A stretch of DNA of 64,000 bases, taken from contig NZ_BMIN01000003.1 of NCBI RefSeq assembly GCF_014642405.1, positions 1-64,000 on the forward strand. Reading direction: 5' to 3'. Within the stretch, counting starts at the first letter, position 1; every line of letters begins with the position of its first letter. The notes under the pieces are model-generated. The model was given only the letters and a program-made list of their open reading frames with translations, was not told where the DNA came from and did not search any database. This document shows, one piece after another, positions 8,392 through 17,707 of the stretch. The DNA comes from Pontibacillus salipaludis. Its GTDB lineage: Bacteria > Bacillota > Bacilli > Bacillales > BH030062. A program made the translations under genes and the position numbers.

Positions 8392-9216
8392 GTGCAACAT
8401 GTAAAAAACGTAGCACTTATCATAATAGGTTCCTTTATCTTCTCGTTAGGAATTAATTACTTTGCAATTCCTAATGGACTATCAGAAGGTGGAATCATTG
8501 GTATTTCGATTGTATTATATTACGTATTCGATTTGTCTACAGGACTGTCGACATTTATTTTAAATACGATTCTCATATTGGTTGGTTTTAAGTATCTAGA
8601 TAAGCAGATGATGATCTACACCTTTATTGGAATCTTTACAACGTCTTTCTTCTTATGGCTTACGGAACATGTAGGAACGCCAATAGAGTCTGATTCATTA
8701 CTTGCTCCTATATACGCAGGGCTCTTTGCGGGGGGCGGTATTGGTGTGATTTTTCGTGCAGGTGGTACTTCTGGTGGAACTCAAATCATCTCTCAAATGA
8801 TGAAAAAAAACTGGGGCTGGAGTATGGCGAATGCTACCCTATTCATTGACATGATTGTTATTGGAGGTTCAGTCTTTGTAATTGGGCAGAAAAAAGCACT
8901 TTTAACCGTTATTGCTGTATACGTAGGGGCTCGTGCTATAGAATTTATAGTGGACGGACTTAACATGCGAAAAGCGGTGACTATTATATCAGAAACTCCA
9001 GATGAGGTGTTAGAAGCTGTCAACTCTAACGTGCCAAGAGGTGTTACAGTCTTAGAAGGTTATGGTGGCTATTCTAAAAAAGATAAGAAGGTATTGTACG
9101 TTGTCGTTCACAAACAAGAAACCTTTAAACTGCAGAGAATAATAAATGAAGTCGATGAACAAGCCTTTGTTGTTATTCACGATGTACGAAATGCCTTTGG
9201 CGGCGGATTTAAATAA
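8392..9216 (+). CDS. YitT family membrane protein
   Basis: A membrane protein of the YitT (DUF161) family, 274 residues from the GTG at 8392, which has an AAGGCGGTG ribosome site; an upstream TTG at 8332 in the same frame lacks one. Five or so hydrophobic segments fill the N-terminal two thirds, with the family-typical GLSEGGIIGISI and FRAGGTSGGTQIISQ glycine-rich motifs. A soluble C-terminal DUF2179 domain follows (AVTIISETPDEV...). Transported substrate unknown. It is absent from this position in B. subtilis. Confidence 0.85.
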   Translation: MQHVKNVALIIIGSFIFSLGINYFAIPNGLSEGGIIGISIVLYYVFDLSTGLSTFILNTILILVGFKYLDKQMMIYTFIGIFTTSFFLWLTEHVGTPIESDSLLAPIYAGLFAGGGIGVIFRAGGTSGGTQIISQMMKKNWGWSMANATLFIDMIVIGGSVFVIGQKKALLTVIAVYVGARAIEFIVDGLNMRKAVTIISETPDEVLEAVNSNVPRGVTVLEGYGGYSKKDKKVLYVVVHKQETFKLQRIINEVDEQAFVVIHDVRNAFGGGFK

Positions 9217-9223
9217 TGATATA

Positions 9224-9262
9224 AAAAAACGAGAGCTCTTGTAAAGGAGCTCTCGTTTTTTT
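9224..9262. terminator. bidirectional terminator between convergent genes
   Basis: AAAACGAGAGCTC and GAGCTCTCGTTTT form a perfect stem with T runs on both strands, between the YitT gene and the symporter. Confidence 0.93.
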
Positions 9263-9305
9263 GCTTCTACTCATTTCTAAGCGAAAGGAGGTGACTGAGT
9301 ATAAG

Positions 9306-10703
9306 TCACATGTTAGGTGGGTCTTGGTCATGGAATAGAGTAATCTTTGGTTTTGTGTCTTTTCCTTTGTATACTCTACTAAAGTAATCATCGGTCAAAT
9401 CAATAATCTCTTTTCTCATGAAGAAGAGTGGGATCACGTTAAAGACGACGACAGCGGCTAACATTAAATCAAGGAATTGCCAAACAAATTCTAATCCTCC
9501 TATACCACCTACAAAAATAGATACAATATATACAAAACGCATAATCCAAGATGCTTTTAATCCATATAGATATTCTGCCTGTTTTTCTCCGAAGAACACC
9601 AATACCCCTATGGTAGTTAGTACGAAGAAAAGGAGAAATAAAGATATGAATCCTCCGCCAAACGTATCGCCATACATAGTCGACAGAGCTATATCAATCA
9701 TGTTAGATGCTTCTTCAGATGAATCGACCTTCGTCCAAGCCCCTGTCACAAGAACGGTTAATCCTGACACCGTACAGATAATGATTGTGTCAATAAATAC
9801 ACTAAAAACGCCCCAGAATGCTTGTTTAGAAGGGTGATCCGTTTGAGCGGCAGCGTGGGTGATAGGCGCTGTTCCAAGTCCGGCTTCATTCGAATATAAA
9901 CCGCGAGCGATTCCCCACCGTAATGCAAGTGCAAATCCGGCTCCGGCAAATCCTCCCGTTGCGGAGATTGGTGTGAATGCATGAGTGAAGATTAAATTAA
10001 ACACAGAAGGTAATTCTGTTAGATTAGCACCTATTACAATTAAACAAATCGTTAAGTAAGTAAGAACCATAAAGGGGACGACTTTGTCAGTGACGTTAGC
10101 GATTCGTTTTATTCCGCCGAAGACAATAACCCCTACTAAGGCAGTAATAATTAAACCAGTAATCCATCGATCCCATCCAAACGCTCCTTGTACTTGTGTT
10201 GTAATTGAGTTAGATTGAACCATAATGCTTGGTATGAGTTCGAGCATAAGTATAAAGGCAAATAAGAAGGCAACCTTCTTCCATCCTAGCGCTTTCCGGA
10301 TGTAATACTGAGGCCCTCCAACCCATATTCCTTCTTTATTCTTTTCGCGATATTTTAATCCCATCGCAATTTCTCCATACTTAGTGGCCATACCTATTAA
10401 TGCAATAATCCACATCCAAAATAATGCACCTGGGCCACCTAAGTAGATTCCAACGGGAACCCCGACGATGTTCGTGGCTCCGGCTGTTGAAGCGAGTGAA
10501 GAAGTAAAGGCTTGGAAGGGGGTGATTGAACCTTTTTGCTTGTCTTTTTTGAAGATTTGACCTGCGGTTTGATTGAGGATATGTCCAAAATGTCGAATCT
10601 GAAAAAACTTAAGTCTTACAGTGAAGAAAACACCTATAAAAATTAGGAGAGCGGATAACACGTACTTCCAAAGGAAGTTTGAGATCAAGGATAACCATTC
10701 CAT
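9306..10703 (-). CDS. alanine/glycine:cation symporter (AGCS family)
   Basis: A 465-residue polytopic membrane protein of the sodium:alanine symporter family (AlsT/AgcS type), importing a small amino acid with sodium or protons. Family signatures are present: GAGFALALRWGIARGLYSNEAGLGTAP-type block near residues 250-275 and GALFWMWIIALIGMATKYGE near 92. About ten hydrophobic segments are visible. It is transcribed alone between two terminators and opposite to its neighbours. Actual substrate (Ala, Gly or Gln) is not readable from sequence. Confidence 0.9.
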   Translation of the reverse strand: MEWLSLISNFLWKYVLSALLIFIGVFFTVRLKFFQIRHFGHILNQTAGQIFKKDKQKGSITPFQAFTSSLASTAGATNIVGVPVGIYLGGPGALFWMWIIALIGMATKYGEIAMGLKYREKNKEGIWVGGPQYYIRKALGWKKVAFLFAFILMLELIPSIMVQSNSITTQVQGAFGWDRWITGLIITALVGVIVFGGIKRIANVTDKVVPFMVLTYLTICLIVIGANLTELPSVFNLIFTHAFTPISATGGFAGAGFALALRWGIARGLYSNEAGLGTAPITHAAAQTDHPSKQAFWGVFSVFIDTIIICTVSGLTVLVTGAWTKVDSSEEASNMIDIALSTMYGDTFGGGFISLFLLFFVLTTIGVLVFFGEKQAEYLYGLKASWIMRFVYIVSIFVGGIGGLEFVWQFLDLMLAAVVVFNVIPLFFMRKEIIDLTDDYFSRVYKGKDTKPKITLFHDQDPPNM

Positions 10704-10787
10704 TTAACAATCTCCTCCAAATAAGTAATTTTTGTTATATAATGGATGTATACCCTAATAATGTATATTGAATCGTTTTGAAAGATA

Positions 10788-10822
10788 TAAAAAAGCTGCA
10801 CCATTTATATGGTGCAGCTTAA
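10788..10822 (-). terminator. terminator of rnhC
   Basis: AAGCTGCACC and GGTGCAGCTT form a perfect stem; on the minus strand it ends in a T run. Confidence 0.9.
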
Positions 10823-10825
10823 GCC

Positions 10826-11770
10826 TTATTTAATCCATTTGTATGCTTTCTCTGTATTGGCAAAGTGTACTTTAGCGTATTGCTCTAAGGCTTCGCTTCC
10901 TTTTGTTTCAATAAGTTTAGCTGCGGCTTGATCCACTTTCTGTGATGCCCCTTTTGGTAGGGTCAATCCTGCTTGTTCAGATAGCTTATCCATCTGACGT
11001 ACAAACCCAGTGCGGGCTATAATGGAAGCAGCTGCAACGGCGATGGAATAAGATTCGGCTTTTTTTAAGAAGTACACATTGTCCTGAAGCGTGGCTTTTT
11101 CAGAACGTAAGTGTTTCTCGTATATAGACCGTTCTGCAAACTGGTCAATCACCCATCCTTCTGGTTGAGTAGGATTCATTTTCTGTAACAGTTTATTATA
11201 AGCGTGGTGATGAAGCATCGTCTTCATTTTCCCTTGAGACCATCCTTTTCTCTGCCACTGGTTATATTTCTCATTATGCAGGGTAACGAGTGAATAAGGG
11301 ACTTCCATTTGAACAATTTTACGGGCGATTTGCTCAATTTGTGGATCTTTTAAACTTTTAGAGTCTCGAACGCCCGCTGCTTTGAGCTTGGCGATCTGAT
11401 CTTCTCGTACGTATGCACAGGCGACTGTAATTGGCCCAAAATAGTCTCCTGTCCCAGCTTCGTCAGATCCTGCATGGCTAGAAGTGTACAGGGAAGATGG
11501 AGGAGCATGGGTTGATTCAGTTGGAGAAGGCTTACTTGTTTTCTTCTTCTTATTCTCGGAAGGGTTTGAGGTTCCCCATTTGCTAGCTTCTTGCTCGTGA
11601 TTCGGTCCTTGGAATAATACTTTTCCAGATTTATAGGCGGTAACGGAACAACCGTTTACTTTAGCAGCGAAAACAGCGCCAGGTGGTGGGTTTCCCTTTA
11701 ATGACGCTTTGTAATAACTTTGCATTTTATATAATTGATTAGTTGGTAGTTTGAGGACTGATTGAGACAA
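10826..11770 (-). CDS. rnhC: ribonuclease HIII
   Basis: RNase HIII, 314 residues, cleaves RNA in RNA-DNA hybrids. It has the N-terminal TBP-like substrate-binding domain (GAVFAAKVNGCSVTAYKSG) and the RNase HII-like catalytic core: D and E in GSDEAGTGDYFGP, the DSKSLKD motif and D in WVIDQFA. I place the start at the TTG at 11768-11770: it follows AAGGAG at a reasonable distance and gives the usual 313-314 residue length. The open frame continues 37 residues upstream without family similarity. It is divergent from zapA, as in B. subtilis. Confidence 0.93.
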   Translation of the reverse strand: MSQSVLKLPTNQLYKMQSYYKASLKGNPPPGAVFAAKVNGCSVTAYKSGKVLFQGPNHEQEASKWGTSNPSENKKKKTSKPSPTESTHAPPSSLYTSSHAGSDEAGTGDYFGPITVACAYVREDQIAKLKAAGVRDSKSLKDPQIEQIARKIVQMEVPYSLVTLHNEKYNQWQRKGWSQGKMKTMLHHHAYNKLLQKMNPTQPEGWVIDQFAERSIYEKHLRSEKATLQDNVYFLKKAESYSIAVAAASIIARTGFVRQMDKLSEQAGLTLPKGASQKVDQAAAKLIETKGSEALEQYAKVHFANTEKAYKWIK

Positions 11771-11929
11771 CTTGTACCATCTCCTTCTAAAAACGAATAC
11801 TTTCAGTATACCAAATTGCAAGATAAAGCTGAATAATAGAGGTAAAGATAGGACAACGCTTTCCTTATTGAACAGCTTCATGTTAATATTAAATTTAGGA
11901 TTCTAATGTGGGTGAGGGGGCATATCTCT

Positions 11930-12205
11930 GTGTCGAATTCAGACAAAAGAAGAACAACGGTCGATATACATAATCGAACATACAAGATCGTAGGAGAGGA
12001 GCCATCGCACCATATACGTATGGTGGCGAGTCTGGTGGATCAAAAGATGAAAGAGATCCAAGAGACAAACCCCAAATTGGATACTGCGCAACTGGCTGTT
12101 CTAACAGCGGTTAACACCATGAATGATTACTTAAAGCTAAAAGAAGATTATACAAGTATAGTTGAATCAAAAAGGAAAGAAGAGGATCGTTCAGACCATG
12201 ATTGA
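11930..12205 (+). CDS. zapA: cell division protein ZapA
   Basis: A 91-residue ZapA (YshA), which binds and bundles FtsZ. The N-terminal globular part (KRRTTVDIHNRTYKIVGEE) and the following coiled-coil helix (AQLAVLTAVNTMNDYLKLKEDY) match the family. The GTG at 11930 follows GAGGGGG at good spacing; the ATG at 11906 would add eight residues without similarity and has no ribosome site. Its end overlaps the cvpA start by eight bases, so the two are translationally coupled. Confidence 0.9.
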   Translation: MSNSDKRRTTVDIHNRTYKIVGEEPSHHIRMVASLVDQKMKEIQETNPKLDTAQLAVLTAVNTMNDYLKLKEDYTSIVESKRKEEDRSDHD

Positions 12206-12746
12206 TTTATTATTATTGGGAATATTAGTTTTAGGGATATTGGTAGGTTTACGCAGAGGGTTTGTATTACAGCTCTTTCATATGACTGGTTTTATTGTGG
12301 CATTTATTTTGGCGGTCGTGTACTATGATGACTTATCTCCTAAGTTGCAGCTTTGGATTCCTTATCCTGAATTGCCGGAAGGGTCAAATTGGGCAGTATT
12401 TGTAGAATCTCTTCCATTAGAGGGGGCATTTTACCATGCTATAGCCTTTGCTGCGATATTCTTCTCCGTAAAGATTGTCATGCAAATTATTGCTTCGATG
12501 TTAGATTTCTTAGCGGACCTTCCTATTATTCATACAGCTAACGGATTACTAGGAGCAGCACTCGGATTTATAGAAATGTATTTCATATTGTTTATCTTTT
12601 TATACATATCGGCTCTTGTGCCAATTAACATAATCCAAAGTGCTATCGATGATTCATTCATTGCACAAACCATTGTTGAACATACGCCTTTATTTTCTGG
12701 TCAAATAAAGACCTTGTGGTTTGAGCATGTATCACCGCACCTTTAA
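12198..12746 (+). CDS. yshB: CvpA family membrane protein
   Basis: A 182-residue integral membrane protein of the CvpA (colicin V production) family, equivalent to B. subtilis YshB. Four hydrophobic segments are apparent: about 3-20, 25-42, 75-98 and 110-145. The N-terminal DLLLLGILVLGILVGLRRGF is the typical family start, with the GLRRG loop. The ATG at 12198 lies inside the last codons of zapA. The molecular role in Bacillus is unclear; relatives are linked to envelope homeostasis. Confidence 0.88.
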   Translation: MIDLLLLGILVLGILVGLRRGFVLQLFHMTGFIVAFILAVVYYDDLSPKLQLWIPYPELPEGSNWAVFVESLPLEGAFYHAIAFAAIFFSVKIVMQIIASMLDFLADLPIIHTANGLLGAALGFIEMYFILFIFLYISALVPINIIQSAIDDSFIAQTIVEHTPLFSGQIKTLWFEHVSPHL

Positions 12747-12774
12747 AACTTCTCTAATGTGAGAAGTTTTTTCT
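12746..12774 (+). terminator. terminator after cvpA
   Basis: AACTTCTC and GAGAAGTT stem followed by TTTTTCTTT. Confidence 0.8.
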
Positions 12775-12848
12775 TTACGGAATGGTTGAATAGGTGGATT
12801 TACTCAATTAAGACTTTTGTATTGATATCCTAAAAAGCAGGTGAAACG

Positions 12849-14567
12849 ATGAAAGTAGATAAAAAAGAACTAGTTAAGAACTTGGAGCAGATTGCTGTAT
12901 ATCTGGAGCTGAAAGGTGAAAATCCTTTTAAAATCTCCGCCTACCGCAAGGCAGCACAAGCCTTAGAAAGTGATGATCGTTCTTTATCAGAGATTGAGGA
13001 CTTTACAAAGATGACTGGTATAGGCAAGGGGACAGCTGCAGTTATTGATGAGTTCATTGAAAAAGGTGAATCTGACACTTTAAATCAGCTACAGGAGGAA
13101 GTTCCAGCTGGTCTTGTGCCGTTATTACAGCTTCAAGGGCTTGGCGGTAAAAAGCTTGCTAAACTTTATCAAGAGTTAGGTGTGATCGATGCTACCTCTT
13201 TAAAGTCAGCATGCGAAGAAGGTAAAGTTCGAGAATTAAGCGGATTTGGAAAGAAAACGGAAGAAAAAATACTTCAAGCTTTAGAAGATATAACAAAGCG
13301 CCCTGAACGACTTCCAATTGCAATTATGCTACCATTAGCAAAGAAGATTGAAGGCTATCTTGATGCTATGACTAGCATTGAACAGTATTCAAGAGCTGGA
13401 AGTTTAAGAAGGATGAGAGAAACGATAAAGGATTTAGATTTTATTATCGCTACGAACGATTATGCAGCGGTTCGTGATCAACTCCTAGAAATCGATAATG
13501 TAAAAGAAGTTATTGCCAAGGGAGATACGAAGGTATCCCTTCTCTTAGCGGAAGGCTATGATATTGCAGTTGACTTCCGTCTTGTTGCTCCTGTAGAGTT
13601 TGCCACTACACTACATCATTTCACTGGCTCGAAAGATCACAACGTGGCCATGCGTCAACTTGCGAAAGACCAGGGCGAAAAGATTAGTGAGTACGGTGTA
13701 GAAAACAGCGAAACAGGAGAAGTAAAAACCTTTAAGACTGAACATGATTTCTTTTCTCATTTCAATCTGAATTATATCCCTCCTGAAGTAAGAGAGCAAA
13801 CAGGTGAAGTGGAAGCTTTTAAAGAAACTATACCATTGCTAGAGCACAAGGATATACGTGGTGACCTGCATATGCACTCTGCTTGGAGCGATGGGGCACA
13901 GTCTATTCGGGAAATGGCCGAAAGAGCAAAGGAAAAAGGCTATGAGTATATCGCGATAACCGATCACTCCAAGTATTTGCGTGTGGCAAATGGATTGGAT
14001 GAAGACCGCCTTCGTAAACAAAGGGAAGAAATACAAAAAGTAAATGAGACAATGGATGATTTTCATATCTTCGCAGGGATTGAAATGGATATCTTACCAG
14101 ATGGATCATTAGATTTCTCTAATGATTTTCTAGAAGAGATGGATTTTGTTATAGCTTCCATTCACTCTAATTTCAACCAACCTAAAGAAACGATTATGAA
14201 GAGATTGCAAACGGCCCTTGAATGCCCTCATGTTCACTTAATCGCTCACCCAACAGGGCGCTTAATTGGAAGAAGGGATGGGTATGACGTAGATATTGAT
14301 CAGCTAATTAAAGGGGCTAAAGAAACGAACACAGCTCTTGAGCTTAATGCCAACCCGAATCGGTTGGACCTTGCGGCTTCTTATATACGAAAGGCTCAAG
14401 AAGAAGGGGTTCGCATAGCTATAAATACAGATGCACACAACTACTCTATGTTAGAAGATATGGAAGTGGGCGTTGGAATTGGTCGTAAAGGTTGGCTAAA
14501 GAAAGATACAGTGCTTAATACCTGGACTGTTGACCAACTTAAGGCGTTTATGAATGAAAACAGGTAA
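12849..14567 (+). CDS. polX: DNA polymerase X with PHP phosphodiesterase domain
   Basis: A 572-residue bacterial family X DNA polymerase, filling short gaps in base excision repair. Order: helix-hairpin-helix 8-kDa domain (about 1-90), further HhH motifs (LQGLGGKKLAKLYQELG), the Pol X palm (GSLRRMRETIKDLDFI, second carboxylates in AVDFRLV), then a C-terminal PHP domain (about 335-570) with its metal ligands: DLHMHSAWSDG, ITDHSKY, IEMDILPDG, IASIHSN, LIAHPTGR and NTDAHN. All PHP ligands appear intact, so 3'-5' exonuclease activity is likely. It precedes mutS2 as in B. subtilis. Confidence 0.95.
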   Translation: MKVDKKELVKNLEQIAVYLELKGENPFKISAYRKAAQALESDDRSLSEIEDFTKMTGIGKGTAAVIDEFIEKGESDTLNQLQEEVPAGLVPLLQLQGLGGKKLAKLYQELGVIDATSLKSACEEGKVRELSGFGKKTEEKILQALEDITKRPERLPIAIMLPLAKKIEGYLDAMTSIEQYSRAGSLRRMRETIKDLDFIIATNDYAAVRDQLLEIDNVKEVIAKGDTKVSLLLAEGYDIAVDFRLVAPVEFATTLHHFTGSKDHNVAMRQLAKDQGEKISEYGVENSETGEVKTFKTEHDFFSHFNLNYIPPEVREQTGEVEAFKETIPLLEHKDIRGDLHMHSAWSDGAQSIREMAERAKEKGYEYIAITDHSKYLRVANGLDEDRLRKQREEIQKVNETMDDFHIFAGIEMDILPDGSLDFSNDFLEEMDFVIASIHSNFNQPKETIMKRLQTALECPHVHLIAHPTGRLIGRRDGYDVDIDQLIKGAKETNTALELNANPNRLDLAASYIRKAQEEGVRIAINTDAHNYSMLEDMEVGVGIGRKGWLKKDTVLNTWTVDQLKAFMNENR

Positions 14568-14589
14568 TGAATAAAAGGGGTTCACAACC

Positions 14590-16941
14590 ATGAATGAACG
14601 AATTTATCATGTTTTAGAATATAATAAAATGATTGAACAATTGTCAGAACAAGCATCTTCCTCCCTTGGGAAAGAGCAAATTCTGAAGCTTAAACCATCA
14701 ATTGATGTTGAAGAAGTTCGTAAGTGGCAAGCCGATACGGACGAAGCGGCTCATGTGCTTCGATTAAAAGGACATGCTCCTCTTGGTGGAGTCTTTGATA
14801 TTCGACCACATGTGAAACGAGCTAGTATCGGGGGCATGTTACAACCAGAAGAATGTCTAGATATTGCAAGTACCCTGTATGGCAGTAAACAAATGAAGAC
14901 GTTCATTGAAGACATGGACGTCGAAGAGCTAACGATTCCGATTCTAGAAGAGATGGCTGAACAAATAGTGCCTCTTAATGATTTAGAACGATCGATACGA
15001 AATCGCATTGATGACCACGGAAAAGTGATGGACGGAGCTAGTGATAAGCTACGTACCTTGCGTTCTCGCATACGAACAACGGAAAACAAAGTTCGTGATA
15101 AATTGGACGGATGGACAAGATCTAAAAGTAAGATGCTTTCAGATGCCATTATTACAATTCGTAATGACCGCTATGTACTCCCTGTGAAGCAAGAATACAG
15201 AGGTTCTTTTGGCGGTATTGTTCATGATCAATCTTCATCAGGTGCTACCCTATTTATTGAACCTCAAGCTGTTGTGGAGTTAAATAATCAGCTTCAGGAA
15301 GCAAGGGTACAAGAGAAGCATGAAATTGAACGGATTTTAATTGAACTATCTGAACGGATTGCAGCGGATGAGGATTACTTGTATCAAAATGTTGAAGTAC
15401 TAGCTCAGCTTGACTTTATGTTTGCTAAAGCTCGTTTTGGTAAATCAATGAGAGCTGCTAAACCTACAATTAACGACCAAGGGATCATTAAAATGAAGCA
15501 AGCGCGTCATCCGTTAATTCCTGAAGATGAAGTTGTACCAAACGATGTAGAACTTGGTGAAGATTTCACATCAATTGTCATTACTGGGCCCAATACTGGT
15601 GGTAAAACCGTAACACTTAAAATGGTTGGTCTTTGTCAATTAATGGCTCAAGCCGGTTTGCAAATTCCTGCACAAGATGGCTGTGAGCTTACCGTTTTCG
15701 AGAACATCTTTGCTGATATTGGTGATGAACAATCCATCGAGCAGTCGTTAAGTACCTTCTCTTCTCACATGACCAACATCGTCGATATTTTACAAAAAGT
15801 CGATCATAAAGGATTGGTTCTCTTTGATGAGCTAGGAGCAGGAACTGACCCTCAAGAAGGTGCAGCGCTTGCTATGTCCATTCTTGATGATGTGGTTGGA
15901 AGAGGGGCCAGAGTAATAGCTACTACCCACTACCCTGAGTTGAAAGCATATGGTTTTAATAGAGACGGCGTTGTAAATGCTTCTGTTGAGTTTGATGTAG
16001 AGACGTTAAGGCCAACCTATCGATTGCTCATTGGTGTACCTGGTCGTAGTAATGCGTTTGAAATCTCAAGAAGACTGGGATTAGATGAAGAAATCATCAC
16101 AACTGCTAAAGGACATATGGGGTCTGATTCTGAGAGCGTTGAAAACATGATCGCTTCACTAGAAGAATCTAAACGTGGAGCAGATCGTGATTACGAAGAA
16201 GCGGAAGAATTGTTGCAAGAAGCACAAGAACTACGGGATGAATTAGAGCGGAAATGGTCTGAGTTTGAGAATAAGCGAGAAGGCTTATATCAAAAAGCAG
16301 AAGAGAAAGCTAAAAAAGCAGTTGATAAGGCGAAACAAGAAGCTGAAGAGATTGTATCAGAGATGCGTAACATGAAGAGTCAAGCTGAGCTTAAAGAGCA
16401 CGAATGGATTGAAGCTCGGAAAATGCTTGATGAGGCTCAACCAGAACTGGCTAAGAAAAAACAAGACAAGCCTGCTAAGAAGAAAGCTGCCCAGCCTGCC
16501 TTGCAACCTGGTGACGAAGTGAATGTCTTATCATTAAATCAACAGGGACATATAATTGAAAAGGTTAACGAAAAGGAATTTCAGGTGCAGTTAGGGATTA
16601 TGAAGATGAAAGTAAAGGCTAAAGACCTTGAATTTGTAAAGCGCGAGGAACCACTGAAGCAAAAGCCAATGGCTACAGTTAAAGGATCAAGTCACCATGT
16701 TAAGCCAGAGCTCGATCTTCGCGGAGAACGATATGAAGAGGCCTTACACCGTTTAGAGAAATATGTCGATGATGCTATTTTAGCGGGTTATAAAAATGTG
16801 AACATTATTCATGGAAAAGGGACAGGCGCCCTTCGTAAGGGAGTCGAAAACTTTGCTAAACAACATCGATCGATAGCAGGTGCACGTTCAGGAGGTATGA
16901 ACGAAGGAGGAGGCGGAGTCACCGTCTTTGAACTACGTTAA
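14590..16941 (+). CDS. mutS2: endonuclease MutS2
   Basis: A 783-residue MutS2 (MutSB), close to the 785 residues of B. subtilis. It has the lever and clamp helices, the ATPase with Walker A GPNTGGKT (about residues 335-342) and Walker [13 protein letters not shown], a long charged coiled coil (about 515-640), and a C-terminal Smr nuclease domain ([12 protein letters not shown] ... [15 protein letters not shown]). It lacks the mismatch-recognition domain of MutS. Roles in relatives include suppression of recombination and rescue of collided ribosomes; the sequence does not distinguish these. Confidence 0.95.
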   Translation: MNERIYHVLEYNKMIEQLSEQASSSLGKEQILKLKPSIDVEEVRKWQADTDEAAHVLRLKGHAPLGGVFDIRPHVKRASIGGMLQPEECLDIASTLYGSKQMKTFIEDMDVEELTIPILEEMAEQIVPLNDLERSIRNRIDDHGKVMDGASDKLRTLRSRIRTTENKVRDKLDGWTRSKSKMLSDAIITIRNDRYVLPVKQEYRGSFGGIVHDQSSSGATLFIEPQAVVELNNQLQEARVQEKHEIERILIELSERIAADEDYLYQNVEVLAQLDFMFAKARFGKSMRAAKPTINDQGIIKMKQARHPLIPEDEVVPNDVELGEDFTSIVITGPNTGGKTVTLKMVGLCQLMAQAGLQIPAQDGCELTVFENIFADIGDEQSIEQSLSTFSSHMTNIVDILQKVDHKGLVLFDELGAGTDPQEGAALAMSILDDVVGRGARVIATTHYPELKAYGFNRDGVVNASVEFDVETLRPTYRLLIGVPGRSNAFEISRRLGLDEEIITTAKGHMGSDSESVENMIASLEESKRGADRDYEEAEELLQEAQELRDELERKWSEFENKREGLYQKAEEKAKKAVDKAKQEAEEIVSEMRNMKSQAELKEHEWIEARKMLDEAQPELAKKKQDKPAKKKAAQPALQPGDEVNVLSLNQQGHIIEKVNEKEFQVQLGIMKMKVKAKDLEFVKREEPLKQKPMATVKGSSHHVKPELDLRGERYEEALHRLEKYVDDAILAGYKNVNIIHGKGTGALRKGVENFAKQHRSIAGARSGGMNEGGGGVTVFELR

Positions 16942-16958
16942 AGGATTAAGGGGAGAGA

Positions 16959-17366
16959 ATGATGAACTTTTGGGAGCATGCCCTTGTAGAGACAGCAGCA
17001 CGCTATAGCGTTGCTGTTCTCTGCGCTGTTTTATTCCTTGCGATTTTTGAAGTCGTAACGAAATACAACAACTGGGAACAAATCAAGAAAGGGAACTTTT
17101 CAGTAGCTATGGCTACAGGTGGGAAGATCTTTGGGATTTCGAATATCTTCCGGTATTCTATTCTCCACAATGATTCTCTTTTAGAAATGATGGCTTGGGG
17201 ATTATATGGGTTTGTGTTGCTATTATTTGGTTATTTTATTTTTGAATTCTTAACCCCAAGTTTCAGAATTGATGATGAAATCGAACAGGATAATAGAGCT
17301 GTCGGTTTTATCTCAATGGTCATTTCGGTAGGATTATCCTTTGTCATTGGAGCAAACATAAATTAA
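16959..17366 (+). CDS. yshE: DUF350 family membrane protein (YshE)
   Basis: A 135-residue membrane protein of the DUF350 family, equivalent to B. subtilis YshE, which also follows mutS2. Four hydrophobic stretches are visible (about 12-32, 55-70, 75-95 and 112-133). The gene begins ATGATG; the second ATG (16962) has better spacing from GGGAG, so the protein may start one residue later. Function unknown. A 27-residue membrane peptide gene follows 13 bases downstream, probably in the same transcript. Confidence 0.82.
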   Translation: MMNFWEHALVETAARYSVAVLCAVLFLAIFEVVTKYNNWEQIKKGNFSVAMATGGKIFGISNIFRYSILHNDSLLEMMAWGLYGFVLLLFGYFIFEFLTPSFRIDDEIEQDNRAVGFISMVISVGLSFVIGANIN

Positions 17367-17379
17367 GGGAGAGAATCAG

Positions 17380-17463
17380 ATGGAAACTTTAGCGAAAGTT
17401 TTAGGCATCGTTTCCGCCGCTTTTATCATCGTGGGAATTATTTATATGGTGTTTTTCGTTTAA
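17380..17463 (+). CDS. tiny single-span membrane protein, 27 residues
   Basis: A short ORF, METLAKVLGIVSAAF followed by IIVGIIYMVFFV, that is almost entirely one hydrophobic helix. A clear ribosome site (AAGGGAGAG) lies eight bases before the ATG, it follows yshE in the same direction, and a terminator starts directly after its stop. These signals support translation. I do not recognise a family. Confidence 0.62.
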   Translation: METLAKVLGIVSAAFIIVGIIYMVFFV

Positions 17464-17465
17464 CC

Positions 17466-17507
17466 TGAAGCTTCCGCTGACTCTTACCAAGTCAGTGGAA
17501 GCTTTTT
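17466..17507 (+). terminator. terminator after yshE and the small membrane gene
   Basis: AAGCTTCCGCTGACT and GTCAGTGGAAGCTT form a long stem, followed by TTTTTAAT. Confidence 0.9.
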
Positions 17508-17707
17508 AATATCTCGGATCCTGTTTTAAGCGACAATCGTGCCTTCTGTAGAAGACTCGAAGCTGAGAGAATGCTTCCGATTACTCACATTGAGCACATT
17601 AAGGGGGAGGATTTCGGTTAAATTTTCTAAATTATCTTTCAATTTTGGCGGGACTATCGTTATAATATAGGTAAGAAGTCTATTTTTATTATTGGAGGGG
17701 GTACGGT

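Noticed and set aside
17508-17707. FadR box upstream of lcfA
   Set aside because: No TGAATGA/TCATTCA palindrome could be found, although one might be expected from B. subtilis.
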